A program made the translations under genes and the position numbers. Source: SAR324 cluster bacterium (lineage in GTDB: Bacteria; SAR324; XYD2-FULL-50-16). From it: a DNA stretch of 64,000 bases. Within the stretch, counting starts at the first letter, position 1. Every line of letters starts with the position of its first letter. The stretch is taken from the NCBI GenBank assembly GCA_028282885.1, contig JANQGX010000007.1, positions 217,523 through 281,522 on the forward strand, in the 5' to 3' direction. This document shows positions 10,528 to 20,486 of this stretch, in pieces. Under the pieces are notes generated by a model that saw only the letters and a list, made by a program, of their open reading frames with translations, ran no database searches and was not told where the DNA came from.

Positions 10528-11337
10528 CTACAATTGTAAATCCGCCTTTTGACAGAACCAATCGAAAAATGCTTTAAATCCTTCTCCTGTCTTGGCGGAA
10601 ACCGGAAAGATTGTGATTTGGGGATTGACCTGTTTTGCCAGTCGAACACAGTTTTCAAGGTCAAAGTCGAGGTAGGGAATCAGATCCGTTTTATTAATCA
10701 ATAATACATCTGCAGCTAAAATCAGGTCCGGATATTTAACCGGTTTATCTTCCCCCTCCGGGCTGCTGACGATGGCGACCTTCAGATCTTCTCCGAGATC
10801 ATACGCAGTAGGACAAACCATGTTTCCGACATTTTCTATGACCAGTAACCGACTCTCTCCCAGATCAACCTTATGTAAAGCCCGATGAATCATTTCCGCA
10901 TCAAGGTGGCAGGCAGCTCCGGTATTGATCTGCAGGGCTTTGGCCCCGGCGTCAACAATTCGACGGGAATCATTGTCTGTCTGCTGGTCTCCCTCAATGA
11001 CGAATATCGGTAGTTTTGCTCCATATTCTCTAATCATGCACTCAAGCAAAGCTGTTTTACCGGACCCGGGAGCGCTGATCCAGTTCATACTGAAGACACC
11101 TAGTGACCTGAGATGTTGCCGATTATGTTCGGCAATATGATCATTTTTTTCCAGGATATTTTGCTTAATGGCAATTTCACGCGCATCTCCATCAGAATGG
11201 CTGTTATCATGTTCGTGATGATGATGGTGATCTCCTTGATGATCATGACGATGGTGATGTTTGTGTTCCTTGGCGTCGATGGGATCACCATCAATTGTAA
11301 CACCTTCAGTTTCGGAACATCCGCATTCTAAGCACAT
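10528..11337 (-). CDS. hypB: Hydrogenase nickel incorporation GTPase HypB
   Basis: GTPase that delivers nickel to the hydrogenase large subunit with HypA. About 269 aa from ATG 11337, which has a clear AGAGGTG ribosome binding site and overlaps the hypA stop (TAATG). The N-terminal CLECGCSE matches the high-affinity nickel motif. It is followed by a strongly His-rich stretch (about residues 24-50) typical of nickel-storing HypB. P-loop APGSGKTALLE is present. Confidence 0.94.
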   Translation of the reverse strand: MCLECGCSETEGVTIDGDPIDAKEHKHHHRHDHQGDHHHHHEHDNSHSDGDAREIAIKQNILEKNDHIAEHNRQHLRSLGVFSMNWISAPGSGKTALLECMIREYGAKLPIFVIEGDQQTDNDSRRIVDAGAKALQINTGAACHLDAEMIHRALHKVDLGESRLLVIENVGNMVCPTAYDLGEDLKVAIVSSPEGEDKPVKYPDLILAADVLLINKTDLIPYLDFDLENCVRLAKQVNPQITIFPVSAKTGEGFKAFFDWFCQKADLQL

Positions 11338-11672
11338 TATTTCACCTCTATTGATTTGATGTTTAACTCCTGGCCTGATATGGCCCTGGCAAAGTTTCCG
11401 CATTTACTACAAATCAGGAACTCCTTGCTTTCGAATAAGCATCCGCAGGAGAGGCATTCGCCTTTCAATGGAACGTATTCTATATCGAGAACAGCGTTTT
11501 CAGCTATGGTTTCCCGTGACACCATATCAAAAGCGAACTCAAGAGCATCCACCACAACACCGGATTTTGCCCCCACCTCCAAAGATATTCTGCTGACAGA
11601 CTTGGCCTGTTCTTCTTCCGCCGTCTTTAAAACAATGTCCATTATACTCATCATCAATGACACCTCGTGCAC
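11337..11672 (-). CDS. hypA: Hydrogenase nickel-insertion protein HypA
   Basis: Zinc/nickel metallochaperone partner of HypB. 111 aa, starting MHEVSLM from a GTG codon (11672); His2 is the expected nickel ligand. Zinc site visible as CLSCGC...CSKCG. Overlaps hypB by one base. It is separated from hypE by about 208 nt, so hypAB-F-D may have its own promoter. Confidence 0.9.
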   Translation of the reverse strand: MHEVSLMMSIMDIVLKTAEEEQAKSVSRISLEVGAKSGVVVDALEFAFDMVSRETIAENAVLDIEYVPLKGECLSCGCLFESKEFLICSKCGNFARAISGQELNIKSIEVK

Positions 11673-11880
11673 GGATTCTCCCTTCTGTTAACTGATATTG
11701 ACTGTGGCTGTCTAAATAATCCTAATGACGAAAGTATCAAAGTTGTAGACTTCTAACCCCTTCACAACAGGGGAGAGCGGCCCGGAAATTCCGGGATAAA
11801 CTCCCAAAATTCAGAACAGATAAAAAAAACATATGCCCCGATTGTTACGGCAATTAGCAACGGTTCTCCGGAATCCTTCG

Positions 11881-12906
11881 TTAACAGATCCTGGGCAGTT
11901 GTTCGCCGCTGGGCATATCCACAATCCGTTTCGTTCCAATAACGGTCTCCATCACCACTTTCCCGGGGTGCTTTGACACGACGTTTCCGATGATACTGCT
12001 TTTTACTCCTTCCTGAAATCCTTTCATAACTTCCAACACCCTGACAGCGTCCTGCTCGGGTACAAACACAAGCACCTTTCCCTCGTTGGCAATATATAAC
12101 GGATCCAGCCCCAATATAGAACTTAATGATTTCACCTGATCATCAAGGGGAATCCTCTCTTCAAAGAGCTCGATTCCCACACCAGCGGAAACTGTTATTT
12201 CATTGATTGTTGCACCCAAACCTCCCCGGGTCGGATCCCGGAGGACGTGAATATCCACCCCTGTATCCAGAATCGCTCCGATCATTCTATTTAACGCAGC
12301 GCAATCCGTAACCACACTTGACTCAAACTCCAATCCTTCCCGTTTGGTCATCACGGCAGTTCCGTGGTCCGCAATATTGCCGTTGATAATGATCACATCA
12401 CCGGCAGTCGCTCTGGTCGGAGAGATATTGACCCCTTCCCTAACCAATCCAACGCCTGAGGTATTGATAAAAATGCCGTCCGCACTGCCGTTTTCCACCA
12501 CTTTGGTGTCACCGGTAACAAGCATCACCCCAGCCTTGTCCGCAGCTTTTTTCATCGAATTGACAATCGCCCCGAGTTGATCCAGTGGGAACCCCTCTTC
12601 CAGTATGAAACCTGCAGACAGGTATTGAGGATCTGCTCCGCACATGGCCACATCGTTAACGGTTCCGTTGACTGCCAGGTCACCGATGTTTCCGCCCGGA
12701 AAAAAGAGGGGATTAACGGTAAATGTATCCGTTGAAAAGGCAATTTTCGAGTTACCCATGGTCAGAATGGCCCCATCATGTGCCTCATCAAGAAATCGGT
12801 TGCCAAAAGCGGGAAGAAAGACCTCCTGGTAAAGCTCCTGAGACTGCTTTCCTCCACTACCGTGCCCCAGTTTGATTTTCAGTTCTCCCTGATTCCGATC
12901 TGTCAT
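11881..12906 (-). CDS. hypE: Hydrogenase maturation protein HypE
   Basis: Dehydrates the carbamoyl group on its C-terminal cysteine to thiocyanate and donates CN to the HypCD iron. 341 aa, PurM-like fold. The chain ends in PRIC, the expected C-terminal Cys. It begins 16 nt after the hypC stop. Confidence 0.94.
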   Translation of the reverse strand: MTDRNQGELKIKLGHGSGGKQSQELYQEVFLPAFGNRFLDEAHDGAILTMGNSKIAFSTDTFTVNPLFFPGGNIGDLAVNGTVNDVAMCGADPQYLSAGFILEEGFPLDQLGAIVNSMKKAADKAGVMLVTGDTKVVENGSADGIFINTSGVGLVREGVNISPTRATAGDVIIINGNIADHGTAVMTKREGLEFESSVVTDCAALNRMIGAILDTGVDIHVLRDPTRGGLGATINEITVSAGVGIELFEERIPLDDQVKSLSSILGLDPLYIANEGKVLVFVPEQDAVRVLEVMKGFQEGVKSSIIGNVVSKHPGKVVMETVIGTKRIVDMPSGEQLPRIC

Positions 12907-12922
12907 TGGTCACATACTCCTG

Positions 12923-13171
12923 CTACCATTTCATATAGGCTTCATCGCCTTCAGCCAGCTCCCTGATAAGTTTCAGGTTCTCCAGAGCCTCCTGTTTATC
13001 AAGCACATTTATCGCAAAACCGGCGTGGACGATTACATAATCGCCGATCTGCACGTCTGGTACCCATTCGATACAAACCTCCTTGAAGATTCCGTTGAAG
13101 TCAACCTTTGCCATCTTCATGGGACCCTGATCGTTTATCTCCTCGATCTTACCAGGCACAGCTAAACACAT
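12923..13171 (-). CDS. hypC: Hydrogenase assembly chaperone HypC
   Basis: Small chaperone that holds iron with HypD and delivers it to the hydrogenase large subunit. 82 aa, starting MCLAVPGKI; the N-terminal Cys2 is essential in this family. First gene of the hyp cluster, divergent from the hydrogenase operon. Confidence 0.94.
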   Translation of the reverse strand: MCLAVPGKIEEINDQGPMKMAKVDFNGIFKEVCIEWVPDVQIGDYVIVHAGFAINVLDKQEALENLKLIRELAEGDEAYMKW

Positions 13172-13712
13172 GAAGCCTCCTGTCAGCTACAATTATCACG
13201 ATGTTGCAATTCTATGCAGTTTTCCCAAAGATAGGGTTTAACCAGCAAAATGTCAAAGAACTTAAACCTTTGAATCCCCCTTTTCAAGTCAAAAATGACA
13301 AAGCCCTCTTTTCACATATAAAACCAATACTGCTTTTCGCTTCTCATCACAATAAACATGGTGTTTAAACAAGATTTAAAACGGAAAAAACCAGGCTGAT
13401 GCTCACTTCGCAACAAACACTATTATATTACCTGCGTTTTTTATATATCAGATGTGCTACTTTTTTCAAATACGTGTTACTATTTCTATAAAATTAATTA
13501 AAAAATATCAATAAGTTAGAACTTAATTTTTTTCCGATATGGGCTGATGCCGCTTAAGATCTGGAAAACCCGGAGTTTTTGCTTTACAAATTTTTCTGAT
13601 CATGTAAGATTTGCCCACCAACCTTAATTCGCTTTAATGTCTTAATATCTTTGTTTATAAGGTGGCAATACCGCACCTTTTTTTATTTCCAATTTTTGGG
13701 AGGGAGATACAT
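13172..13712. other. Divergent promoter region between hyp and hydrogenase operons
   Basis: 541 nt of AT-rich DNA that must contain the outward promoters of hypC and of the hydrogenase small subunit. A strong Shine-Dalgarno (GGGAGGGAG, 13698-13706) precedes the ATG at 13713. I find no convincing sigma-54 -24/-12 pair or FNR-type palindrome by eye. Confidence 0.5.
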
Positions 13713-14801
13713 ATGATCCGAGGTAAAAACTTATTTGTTGAAAAAGAGGTCGGAAGGAGAGACTTTCTGAAGCTTTCAACAAAGGTAGCTACAGTGCTGG
13801 GGCTTTCACCGGTTTTTATACCAAAGATATCTCACGCTATGCAGGCTAAAGAGAAGCCTGCAGTTATCTGGCTGCATTTCCAGGAATGCACGGGGTGTAC
13901 AGAATCTCTGTTAAGGGCGGAAGGTCCGGACCTCGCGTCTGTGATTCTGGACGTGATTTCCCTGGAGTATCATGAAACATTGTTTGCAGCAGCCGGTCAT
14001 CAGATCGAAGAGCAGTTAAAGCATGCAATGGAGAAATACGCTGGCAATTATGTCCTGGTTGTTGAAGGCTCGATTCCCGAGAAAGATGGTGGTGTCTACT
14101 GTCAGATCGGCGGTAAAACCGCTATTGAAATGCTGGAAGAAGCAGCAGCGGGTTGCGCAGCCATTATCGCCATTGGTTCCTGTGCCGCCTGGGGCGGAAT
14201 ACCATCAGCAGGCCCCAATCCGACGGGGGCGAAGGGAGTCGGTCATTTTATCAAAGACAAGCCCATTGTATCGGTTCCGGGTTGTCCACCAAGCCCGTAC
14301 AATTTCCTCTCCACGGTTGTTCACTACCTTCTTTTTAAGAAGCTGCCAACGCTGGACAAGGAAGGCAGACCCATGTTTGCCTACGGTAGGTTGATTCATG
14401 AGCAGTGCGAAAGACGAGCTCATTTCGACGCCGGACGATTCGCCAGTGAGTATGGGGATGAAGGCCATCGCAAGGGATATTGTCTTTACAAACTTGGTTG
14501 TAAAGGTCCAAGCACCTTTGGTAATTGTCCTGAAATCGGCTTCAACAGGGAAAAAACCTGGCCCGTCAGCATCGGTCATCCTTGTTTCGGATGTATCGAA
14601 AAAGGTGTCGGTTACACGGTTTCAATTCATGATCTTTCGGAAGTCTTAACTCCAAATCCACCGCAAAATTACGCACAGATAGTGGAAACAGGTGACAAAC
14701 CGGGCAGCATGTGGGCTGCTGGTGTTGCCGGTGCAGCCGTTGGTGCGGTTGGAGCTGCTGTCATCTCAAAAGCTAAAAAACTGCCTGGTGAGGAGGAGTA
14801 G
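13713..14801 (+). CDS. hybO: Periplasmic [NiFe] hydrogenase small subunit, Tat-exported (HybO/HynA-like)
   Basis: Electron-transfer subunit of a membrane-bound uptake hydrogenase. 362 aa from ATG 13713. The twin-arginine signal has RRDFLK (R15-R16). The proximal cluster begins at C59/C62 (ECTGCTES) without the extra cysteines of O2-tolerant enzymes. Later GSCAAWGG, PGCPP and the C-terminal PCFGC clusters are present. A Gly/Ala-rich hydrophobic segment near the C-terminus (AAGVAGAAVGAVGAAV) is the likely membrane anchor. Gene order hybO-A-B-C-D matches E. coli hydrogenase-2. Confidence 0.93.
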   Translation: MIRGKNLFVEKEVGRRDFLKLSTKVATVLGLSPVFIPKISHAMQAKEKPAVIWLHFQECTGCTESLLRAEGPDLASVILDVISLEYHETLFAAAGHQIEEQLKHAMEKYAGNYVLVVEGSIPEKDGGVYCQIGGKTAIEMLEEAAAGCAAIIAIGSCAAWGGIPSAGPNPTGAKGVGHFIKDKPIVSVPGCPPSPYNFLSTVVHYLLFKKLPTLDKEGRPMFAYGRLIHEQCERRAHFDAGRFASEYGDEGHRKGYCLYKLGCKGPSTFGNCPEIGFNREKTWPVSIGHPCFGCIEKGVGYTVSIHDLSEVLTPNPPQNYAQIVETGDKPGSMWAAGVAGAAVGAVGAAVISKAKKLPGEEE

Positions 14802-14804
14802 ACT

Positions 14805-15680
14805 ATGACAATCAAACGACGAAGCTTTCTGAAAGGCCTCGCCGGTACCGGAGCAGGATTGAGCATGGCTCCCCTGTTAACCGGTAAAGCTGAGGCCCGG
14901 GAAGTAAGAAGAGTTCAGGATGACCACGTCGGCATGCTATACGATGCGACCAAGTGTATCGGATGCAAAGCCTGTGAGACAGCCTGCAAGACTGCAAATA
15001 AACTTGAGCTTGAGCTCGATCCAACCGGGACGTTTGACGCACCAAGGGATCTTTCCACCAATGCTTTCAACATCATCAAAATGTACAACGGCCCTGAGGG
15101 GATGTCGTACGTCAAAAGGCAGTGCATGCATTGTGTGGATCCCAATTGTGTTTCCGGTTGCCCGACCAGCGCTCTGAACAAGGAGCCAAACGGAATCGTT
15201 AGCTACGACAAGGATGCCTGCTGTGGCTGTCGCTACTGTCAGATGAACTGTCCGTACAATATTCCGAAGTTTGAGTTCAACGACTGGTATGGCGAAATCA
15301 AAAAGTGTGAACTGTGTCGCGAAACCAACCTTGTCACCAGCGGACAACCGGCCTGCACCGAAGCTTGCCCGGCAGGGGCTGTGATTTTCGGCAAAGTGAA
15401 AGACCTGCTGGTTGAAGCCAAAAGCAGGGTTCAGAAATCGCCCAGTCTCTATCTCAACCATGTTTATGGTGAAAAGGATGGCGGCGGTACGTCAGTTCTT
15501 TATTTATCCAAGGTACCTTTTGATAAGCTGGGATTACCGAATCTTCCGGAATACTCTCAGGCGTATGCCCAGGAAAGTGTACAACACAGATTGTACCAGT
15601 ATCTGGCTCTGCCGGGTATTTTGTATGTGATTCTGGCGGGTATTGCATTCAAAAACCGTTCTGGACATAAGGAGGACTGA
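14805..15680 (+). CDS. hybA: Hydrogenase Fe-S electron-transfer subunit (HybA-like)
   Basis: Periplasmic ferredoxin-type subunit between the hydrogenase small subunit and the HybB membrane protein. 291 aa. Tat signal with RRSFLKG (R5-R6). Four cysteine groups characteristic of a four-cluster protein: CIGCKACETAC, CMHCVDPNCVSGC, CCGCRYCQMNC and CELC...ACTEAC. A C-terminal hydrophobic helix (LPGILYVILAGIAF) would tether it to the membrane. Its stop overlaps the hybB start. Confidence 0.93.
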   Translation: MTIKRRSFLKGLAGTGAGLSMAPLLTGKAEAREVRRVQDDHVGMLYDATKCIGCKACETACKTANKLELELDPTGTFDAPRDLSTNAFNIIKMYNGPEGMSYVKRQCMHCVDPNCVSGCPTSALNKEPNGIVSYDKDACCGCRYCQMNCPYNIPKFEFNDWYGEIKKCELCRETNLVTSGQPACTEACPAGAVIFGKVKDLLVEAKSRVQKSPSLYLNHVYGEKDGGGTSVLYLSKVPFDKLGLPNLPEYSQAYAQESVQHRLYQYLALPGILYVILAGIAFKNRSGHKED

Positions 15681-16825
15681 TGGATCATGAAAAAGCTTTA
15701 GGTGGAAAGATCTTTACAGGTCCTGTCGCCTTTTTACTGCTACTGTTCCTTGTCTGCGCTTACTTCCTGGTCATCAGGTACATCAATGGGATCGGAACTG
15801 TCTCGAACTTGACAGACCATCAGTCCTGGGGTGTCTGGAAGGTTGTCGGCGTACTCGTCGGAGCAGCTTTTGTGAACGGGGGATATGTCACGGCGTTTCT
15901 CGTTTATATCGTCAACAAAGGGCAATACCACCGCTTTGTGAGGCAGGCTGTTCTGTTTTCACTGCTCGGGTATTCGTTCGCTGCAACATCCCTGGTTTAT
16001 GACACAGGTCGTTATGTAAACCTGCTTAATTTCTTCATTCCGAAGTATATGCAACCCAATTCAGCCCTGTTTGAAGTAGGGATTTGTATCACGGCATATA
16101 TTGTCATTCTTGCCATTGAGTTTTTACCGGGTCTCCTGGAAAAGTTCATGCCCGAAGGTGAGAAGTCGGACAATCTAGCTGCAAATCTCCATGCCTTCCT
16201 GAACAAGGTGCTGTTTTTGACGGTAGCATTTGGTGTTCTTCTGCCAACCATGCATCAATCCGGATTGGGTGCACTTGCCTTCCTGATGGGACAAAAGATC
16301 AGTCCATTGTGGCAGACCCCTTGGGTGTCTTTCCTCTATGTGACCTCTTCCGTCTTCATGGGACTGTGCATCGTAGTGATTATAGACATTCTGTATCATC
16401 CAAAGAGCCTTAAGAACCAGGAGTACCTGGGACTGCTCAAGACCCTTTTGAAGATCGGTGTCTATGTTGCGATTTTCTGGATTGTTTTCCGTTTCGTGGA
16501 AGTGATCCGCAATGGAGGTGCTAGTAACCTCTTTGATGTTGGATTTGAATTCATCTTCTTCTGGGCTGAAATGATCCTGATCGTCATTGGCATGATAATG
16601 ATCAGAAAAACAAATGCCAGAAGTCTGTTTTCAGGAGCAGCATTAATGCTTACCGGTGGACTGTTATACAGAATCAACACTTATCTCGTCGGCTTTGAGG
16701 GAGCTCCCGGTGTTACCTACTTCCCTTCAGTCCCCGAACTGATGATATCCATCGGCATGTTAGCGCTTCAAATTGCTATTTTCATTACATTTGTTAAAAT
16801 CTTTCCGATCATTAGCCAAGAGTAG
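15680..16825 (+). CDS. hybB: NrfD/HybB-family integral membrane subunit
   Basis: Membrane partner that transfers electrons from periplasmic H2 oxidation to the menaquinone pool. 381 aa with about ten hydrophobic helices and no cofactor-binding Cys clusters, as expected for NrfD/HybB. Its ATG overlaps the hybA stop by one base. Confidence 0.9.
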   Translation: MDHEKALGGKIFTGPVAFLLLLFLVCAYFLVIRYINGIGTVSNLTDHQSWGVWKVVGVLVGAAFVNGGYVTAFLVYIVNKGQYHRFVRQAVLFSLLGYSFAATSLVYDTGRYVNLLNFFIPKYMQPNSALFEVGICITAYIVILAIEFLPGLLEKFMPEGEKSDNLAANLHAFLNKVLFLTVAFGVLLPTMHQSGLGALAFLMGQKISPLWQTPWVSFLYVTSSVFMGLCIVVIIDILYHPKSLKNQEYLGLLKTLLKIGVYVAIFWIVFRFVEVIRNGGASNLFDVGFEFIFFWAEMILIVIGMIMIRKTNARSLFSGAALMLTGGLLYRINTYLVGFEGAPGVTYFPSVPELMISIGMLALQIAIFITFVKIFPIISQE

Positions 16826-16839
16826 CAGGAGAATATACT

Positions 16840-18543
16840 ATGGGAAAAATTGTTACAATAGATCCTATCACTCGTATTGAGGGACATCTAAGAATCGACA
16901 TTGAAGTGGCAAATGGTAAAGTTACCAATGCCTGGTCATCCGGACAAATGTTCCGGGGAATAGAACTGATCCTCCAGGGCAGGGACCCCAGAGAGGCCTG
17001 GATGTTTACACAGCGATTTTGTGGCGTATGCACGACAGTTCACGCCATTGCTTCCGTCAGGGCAGTTGAGAACGCCCTGAAACTGGATATTCCTCTGAAT
17101 GCCCAGTTGATCAGGAACATGATTATGTCGGCTCATGCCATTCATGATCACATCGTTCATTTCTATCATCTTGCTGCCCTGGATTGGGTTGATATCGTGT
17201 CGGCCACCAAGGCAAACGTACAAGCAGCGGCAAACCTGGCTCAAAGCCTTTCACCATGGTATCGTAATTCGGTTCATGAGTTCAGGGCAGTCCAGGAGAA
17301 AGTAAAGGCCATTGCCGGAACCAAGCAGTGGGGAATCTTCTCCAACGGATATTGGGGCCACAAAGCGATGAAGCTGAAGCCTGAAGTCAACCTCATCGCC
17401 GTTGTACATTATCTACAGGCACTGGAATACCAGAGAAAGATCAACGATGCCGTTGGTTTGCTCGGTGGTAAAACACCTCATATCCAGAATCTGGCTGTTG
17501 GCGGGGTTGCCAACGCTATTAATCTGGATGACGAAACGGCTCTCAACATGACCCGTCTGTTGAAAGTTAAGAACTTCTTTGATGAGGTTCGCGATTTCGT
17601 CAATCAGGTATACCTGATCGACGTTGCAGCAGTCGGATCATTCTACCTCGATTGGGCCGGTCATGGAGCTGGAGTAACCAACTATCTCTCTGTTCCGGAG
17701 TTCCCGATTGATGAGAAGGGAACCCAGTTTGATGCCAAGGGTGGTGTCATCTTCGGTGGAAATCTTTCCAAAACCAAAGCCATCACCTCCTTCAACGATC
17801 CTTATTTCGAGGATAATGTCAAGGAATCCATTGCCCGAGCATGGTATGACGGAGACTGGTCAAAGCATCCCTACGAAGAGACCACTGATCCCAAGTACAC
17901 CAAGTTTGACTATGATGGGAAATACTCATACGTCAAGGCTCCGAGATTCCAGGGCAAACCGATGCAGGTTGGCCCTTTGGCGCAAGTCCTGGGAGCTTAT
18001 GCTTTGGGTGATGAAAGAACCAAGAAGTATGTTCACCTTGCGGTTGATACCATTAAGTCGGTCAGCAAAAAGAGTGTTCCGCTTAGCGCCCTCAATTCAA
18101 CGCTGGGTAGAATTGCAGCCAGAGCCGTTCGCTGTGCCGTAATCAATGACATGGCTCTCAAGCACTGGAACATGCTGGTGAACAACTTGGGTAAAGGTGA
18201 CACCGAGTATTTCAACAAGCCGGTATTCCCGAAGGGAGAAATCCAGGGATTTGGTTTCCATGAAGCGCCGAGGGGAACCCTGTCTCATTGGGTTGTTATC
18301 GAAGATGGCAAGATTAAAAACTACCAGGCAGTTGTTCCTTCAACATGGAATGCGGGACCAAGGGATGCAGACGGCAACCGCGGACCATACGAAGAGAGCC
18401 TGGTTGGGAATCCCATTGCCAATATCGAGAAGCCTTTGGAAGCCTTGAGAACGGTTCACAGTTTTGATCCCTGTCTTGCCTGTGCCATTCATGCCTTCGA
18501 TCCCGATGGAAAAGAGATGGGGGTTATAGAAGTTAATGTCTAG
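16840..18543 (+). CDS. hybC: [NiFe] hydrogenase large subunit (HybC/HynB-like)
   Basis: Catalytic subunit. 567 aa. The N-terminal nickel ligand pair is C61/C64 in RFCGVCTTVH and the C-terminal pair C545/C548 in DPCLACAIH. A 16-residue extension follows His551, the normal substrate for the endopeptidase encoded next. No signal peptide, as expected for export as a complex with the Tat-tagged small subunit. All four ligands are Cys, so this is not a [NiFeSe] enzyme even though selenocysteine is used nearby. Confidence 0.96.
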   Translation: MGKIVTIDPITRIEGHLRIDIEVANGKVTNAWSSGQMFRGIELILQGRDPREAWMFTQRFCGVCTTVHAIASVRAVENALKLDIPLNAQLIRNMIMSAHAIHDHIVHFYHLAALDWVDIVSATKANVQAAANLAQSLSPWYRNSVHEFRAVQEKVKAIAGTKQWGIFSNGYWGHKAMKLKPEVNLIAVVHYLQALEYQRKINDAVGLLGGKTPHIQNLAVGGVANAINLDDETALNMTRLLKVKNFFDEVRDFVNQVYLIDVAAVGSFYLDWAGHGAGVTNYLSVPEFPIDEKGTQFDAKGGVIFGGNLSKTKAITSFNDPYFEDNVKESIARAWYDGDWSKHPYEETTDPKYTKFDYDGKYSYVKAPRFQGKPMQVGPLAQVLGAYALGDERTKKYVHLAVDTIKSVSKKSVPLSALNSTLGRIAARAVRCAVINDMALKHWNMLVNNLGKGDTEYFNKPVFPKGEIQGFGFHEAPRGTLSHWVVIEDGKIKNYQAVVPSTWNAGPRDADGNRGPYEESLVGNPIANIEKPLEALRTVHSFDPCLACAIHAFDPDGKEMGVIEVNV

Positions 18544-19057
18544 TCAAGGTATTGTCATTCTCGGAATCGGCAATGTCCTGCAAAGAGACGATGGTATTGG
18601 GATTAAGATAATAAAATATCTCGAATCCCGGTACCGCTTCACTGATGAAGTGGAACTCGTCGACGGCGGAACAACCGGTGCAGGATTGGATCGATCCATT
18701 GTCAACAAAGAGTGGGTCATCGTTATTGACTCACTTGCCGTTGAAGGCACACCCGGTGAGGTCAGGGTGCTTTCAGGAGAACAATTCATCAACCGACCCG
18801 GAGTAACCAAGTGGTCGCCCCACCAAGTCGGATTCCTCGATCTGATTCAATTGATGACCCTTGAAGGTACCGGTCCTGAAAAGCTGGATCTGATAGGCAT
18901 CATTCCTGCGGATATCGACCATGGTATTGAGATAACCAAAGAGGTGGACGAGGCGATTGAGCCAGCAACCAACGAGTTGCTGAAGCTGCTCCGGGACGCC
19001 AATGTGTTTCCCAGCAAGCTCGATCCGACATTAAAGCCAGATTACTGGTGGACATAG
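18536..19057 (+). CDS. hybD: Hydrogenase maturation endopeptidase (HybD-like)
   Basis: Removes the C-terminal extension of the large subunit after nickel insertion. 173 aa, starting with the family motif GIGNVLQRDDGIG; the later DGGTTG and SPHQ segments are also typical. It overlaps hybC by 8 nt, showing tight coupling. Last gene of the operon. Confidence 0.93.
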   Translation: MSSQGIVILGIGNVLQRDDGIGIKIIKYLESRYRFTDEVELVDGGTTGAGLDRSIVNKEWVIVIDSLAVEGTPGEVRVLSGEQFINRPGVTKWSPHQVGFLDLIQLMTLEGTGPEKLDLIGIIPADIDHGIEITKEVDEAIEPATNELLKLLRDANVFPSKLDPTLKPDYWWT

Positions 19058-19062
19058 CAATA

Positions 19063-19082
19063 GCGGGAGCAACGACTCCCGC
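19063..19082 (+). terminator. Possible terminator hairpin after hybD
   Basis: Seven-base-pair GC-rich hairpin (GCGGGAG / CTCCCGC, 6-nt loop) starting 5 nt after the hybD stop. There is no clear U-tract, so this may be an mRNA-stabilising hairpin instead. Confidence 0.45.
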
Positions 19083-19277
19083 ATCATCCCCCTAAATTGC
19101 TCCCCGAAAATTCCACAAATATATCACTCTCTTCAATCCTGTCACCAAAGCTCCTTGCAATGGTTCCCGACTGAAATAGCGAGTTGTTTTTTCCAAGATG
19201 CTTTGATAGATTCAATGAAAGGTGTGAGCACCTGAAGAATAAAAATTCAATCCAATCAGGCATTCGACAGGAAAACT

Positions 19278-20486
19278 ATGATAAGTGTAAGTGAGGCGTT
19301 AAAACTGATCCTTGAAGGTAGTTCAGCTCTGCCATCCCAGATTATACCCGTTGAAAACGCTCAATCATTCGCTTTGGTAAATGATGTTAAATCCGACCGA
19401 CCGCTACCACCTTTTGACAGGGTCGCCATGGACGGATTTGCTGTCAAATCCGAAGATTTTACCAGTGAAACGATGGAGTTCAAAATTGCAGGCCAGGTGC
19501 AAACCGGTGTATCCAGCAAACTGGTCGTTGGCCCGGGGGAAGCCATCCGCATCATGACGGGTGCGCCCTGCCCCGAAGGGGCCGATGCGGTGGTTAAGAT
19601 AGAAAATGCCACCATCAAGGGCAAGACTGTCGTACTTAAAGAAGAGAATATGAAGCCCGGGTTGAATATCGCTACCAAGGGCGAGGACACGGAAGCGGGC
19701 AAAACATTAATTAGGGCCGGAACTCCGCTGACCACTGCCGGAATTGCCGTTTGCGCATCTGTCGGACTTCCCAAAGTGGAGGTCTATCAAAAACCCAAGA
19801 TTAAGATTATCTCAACAGGTACCGAGATAATCTCACCATCAGAATCACCTTTGGCCCATCAGATCCGCGACTGCAACTCTTTTTCGTTGAGGTCCATGAG
19901 TCGATCTAATATCCTGGAAAGTCGGTTTTTAGGAATCGGAGAAGATGACAAAAAGGTATTGGCAGCCATGATCCGGGAAGGACTTGAGTCGGAAATCCTC
20001 TTACTTTCCGGCGGAGTTTCCATGGGTGAGTTTGATCACATTCCCCAACTTTTATCTGAAAACGGGGTGAAAAATCTTTTTCACCATGTCAGGGTAAAAC
20101 CGGGAAAGCCTATTTGGTTCGGAAAGACGGAAAAAGGCACTTATGTCTTCGGACTACCCGGTAATCCGGTATCTGTGCAAACCTGTTATCGAATTTTCGT
20201 TGAACCGTTAATTAGAAAACTCTCCGGCTACGCAAATCCCCGTCACCGTTTTATCAAGCTTCCTCTTTCAGAGCAGGTAAACTCAAAGAGCAACCGGGAT
20301 CATTACATGCCGGGAAAACTGGTTATTACGGAGAAAGAAACTCTGCTCGAACCAATCCATATCCGGGGCAGCGGTGATTTTTCAAACTTCGAACCCAGCC
20401 AGGGCCTGTTTCTCTTTCCTGCTGAAGAGAAACAACTGGAGGCCGGCACTCCTGTAGATTTTCTCCCCTGGAGAGAAATCTGGTAA
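19278..20486 (+). CDS. moeA: Molybdopterin molybdenumtransferase MoeA
   Basis: Inserts molybdate into adenylylated molybdopterin, the last step of Mo-cofactor synthesis. 402 aa. Visible signatures: DRPLPPFDRVAMDGFAV near the N-terminus, MTGAPCPEGADAVVKIE, STGTEI and GLPGNPVSVQ. It lies 220 nt after the hydrogenase operon and is probably transcribed separately. It implies a molybdo- or tungsto-enzyme elsewhere in the genome. Confidence 0.93.
   Translation: MISVSEALKLILEGSSALPSQIIPVENAQSFALVNDVKSDRPLPPFDRVAMDGFAVKSEDFTSETMEFKIAGQVQTGVSSKLVVGPGEAIRIMTGAPCPEGADAVVKIENATIKGKTVVLKEENMKPGLNIATKGEDTEAGKTLIRAGTPLTTAGIAVCASVGLPKVEVYQKPKIKIISTGTEIISPSESPLAHQIRDCNSFSLRSMSRSNILESRFLGIGEDDKKVLAAMIREGLESEILLLSGGVSMGEFDHIPQLLSENGVKNLFHHVRVKPGKPIWFGKTEKGTYVFGLPGNPVSVQTCYRIFVEPLIRKLSGYANPRHRFIKLPLSEQVNSKSNRDHYMPGKLVITEKETLLEPIHIRGSGDFSNFEPSQGLFLFPAEEKQLEAGTPVDFLPWREIW

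Noticed and set aside
19083..19277. Moco riboswitch before moeA
   Set aside because: Only a small AGGTG-tgag-CACCT hairpin is present; the multi-stem Moco RNA architecture is not recognisable.
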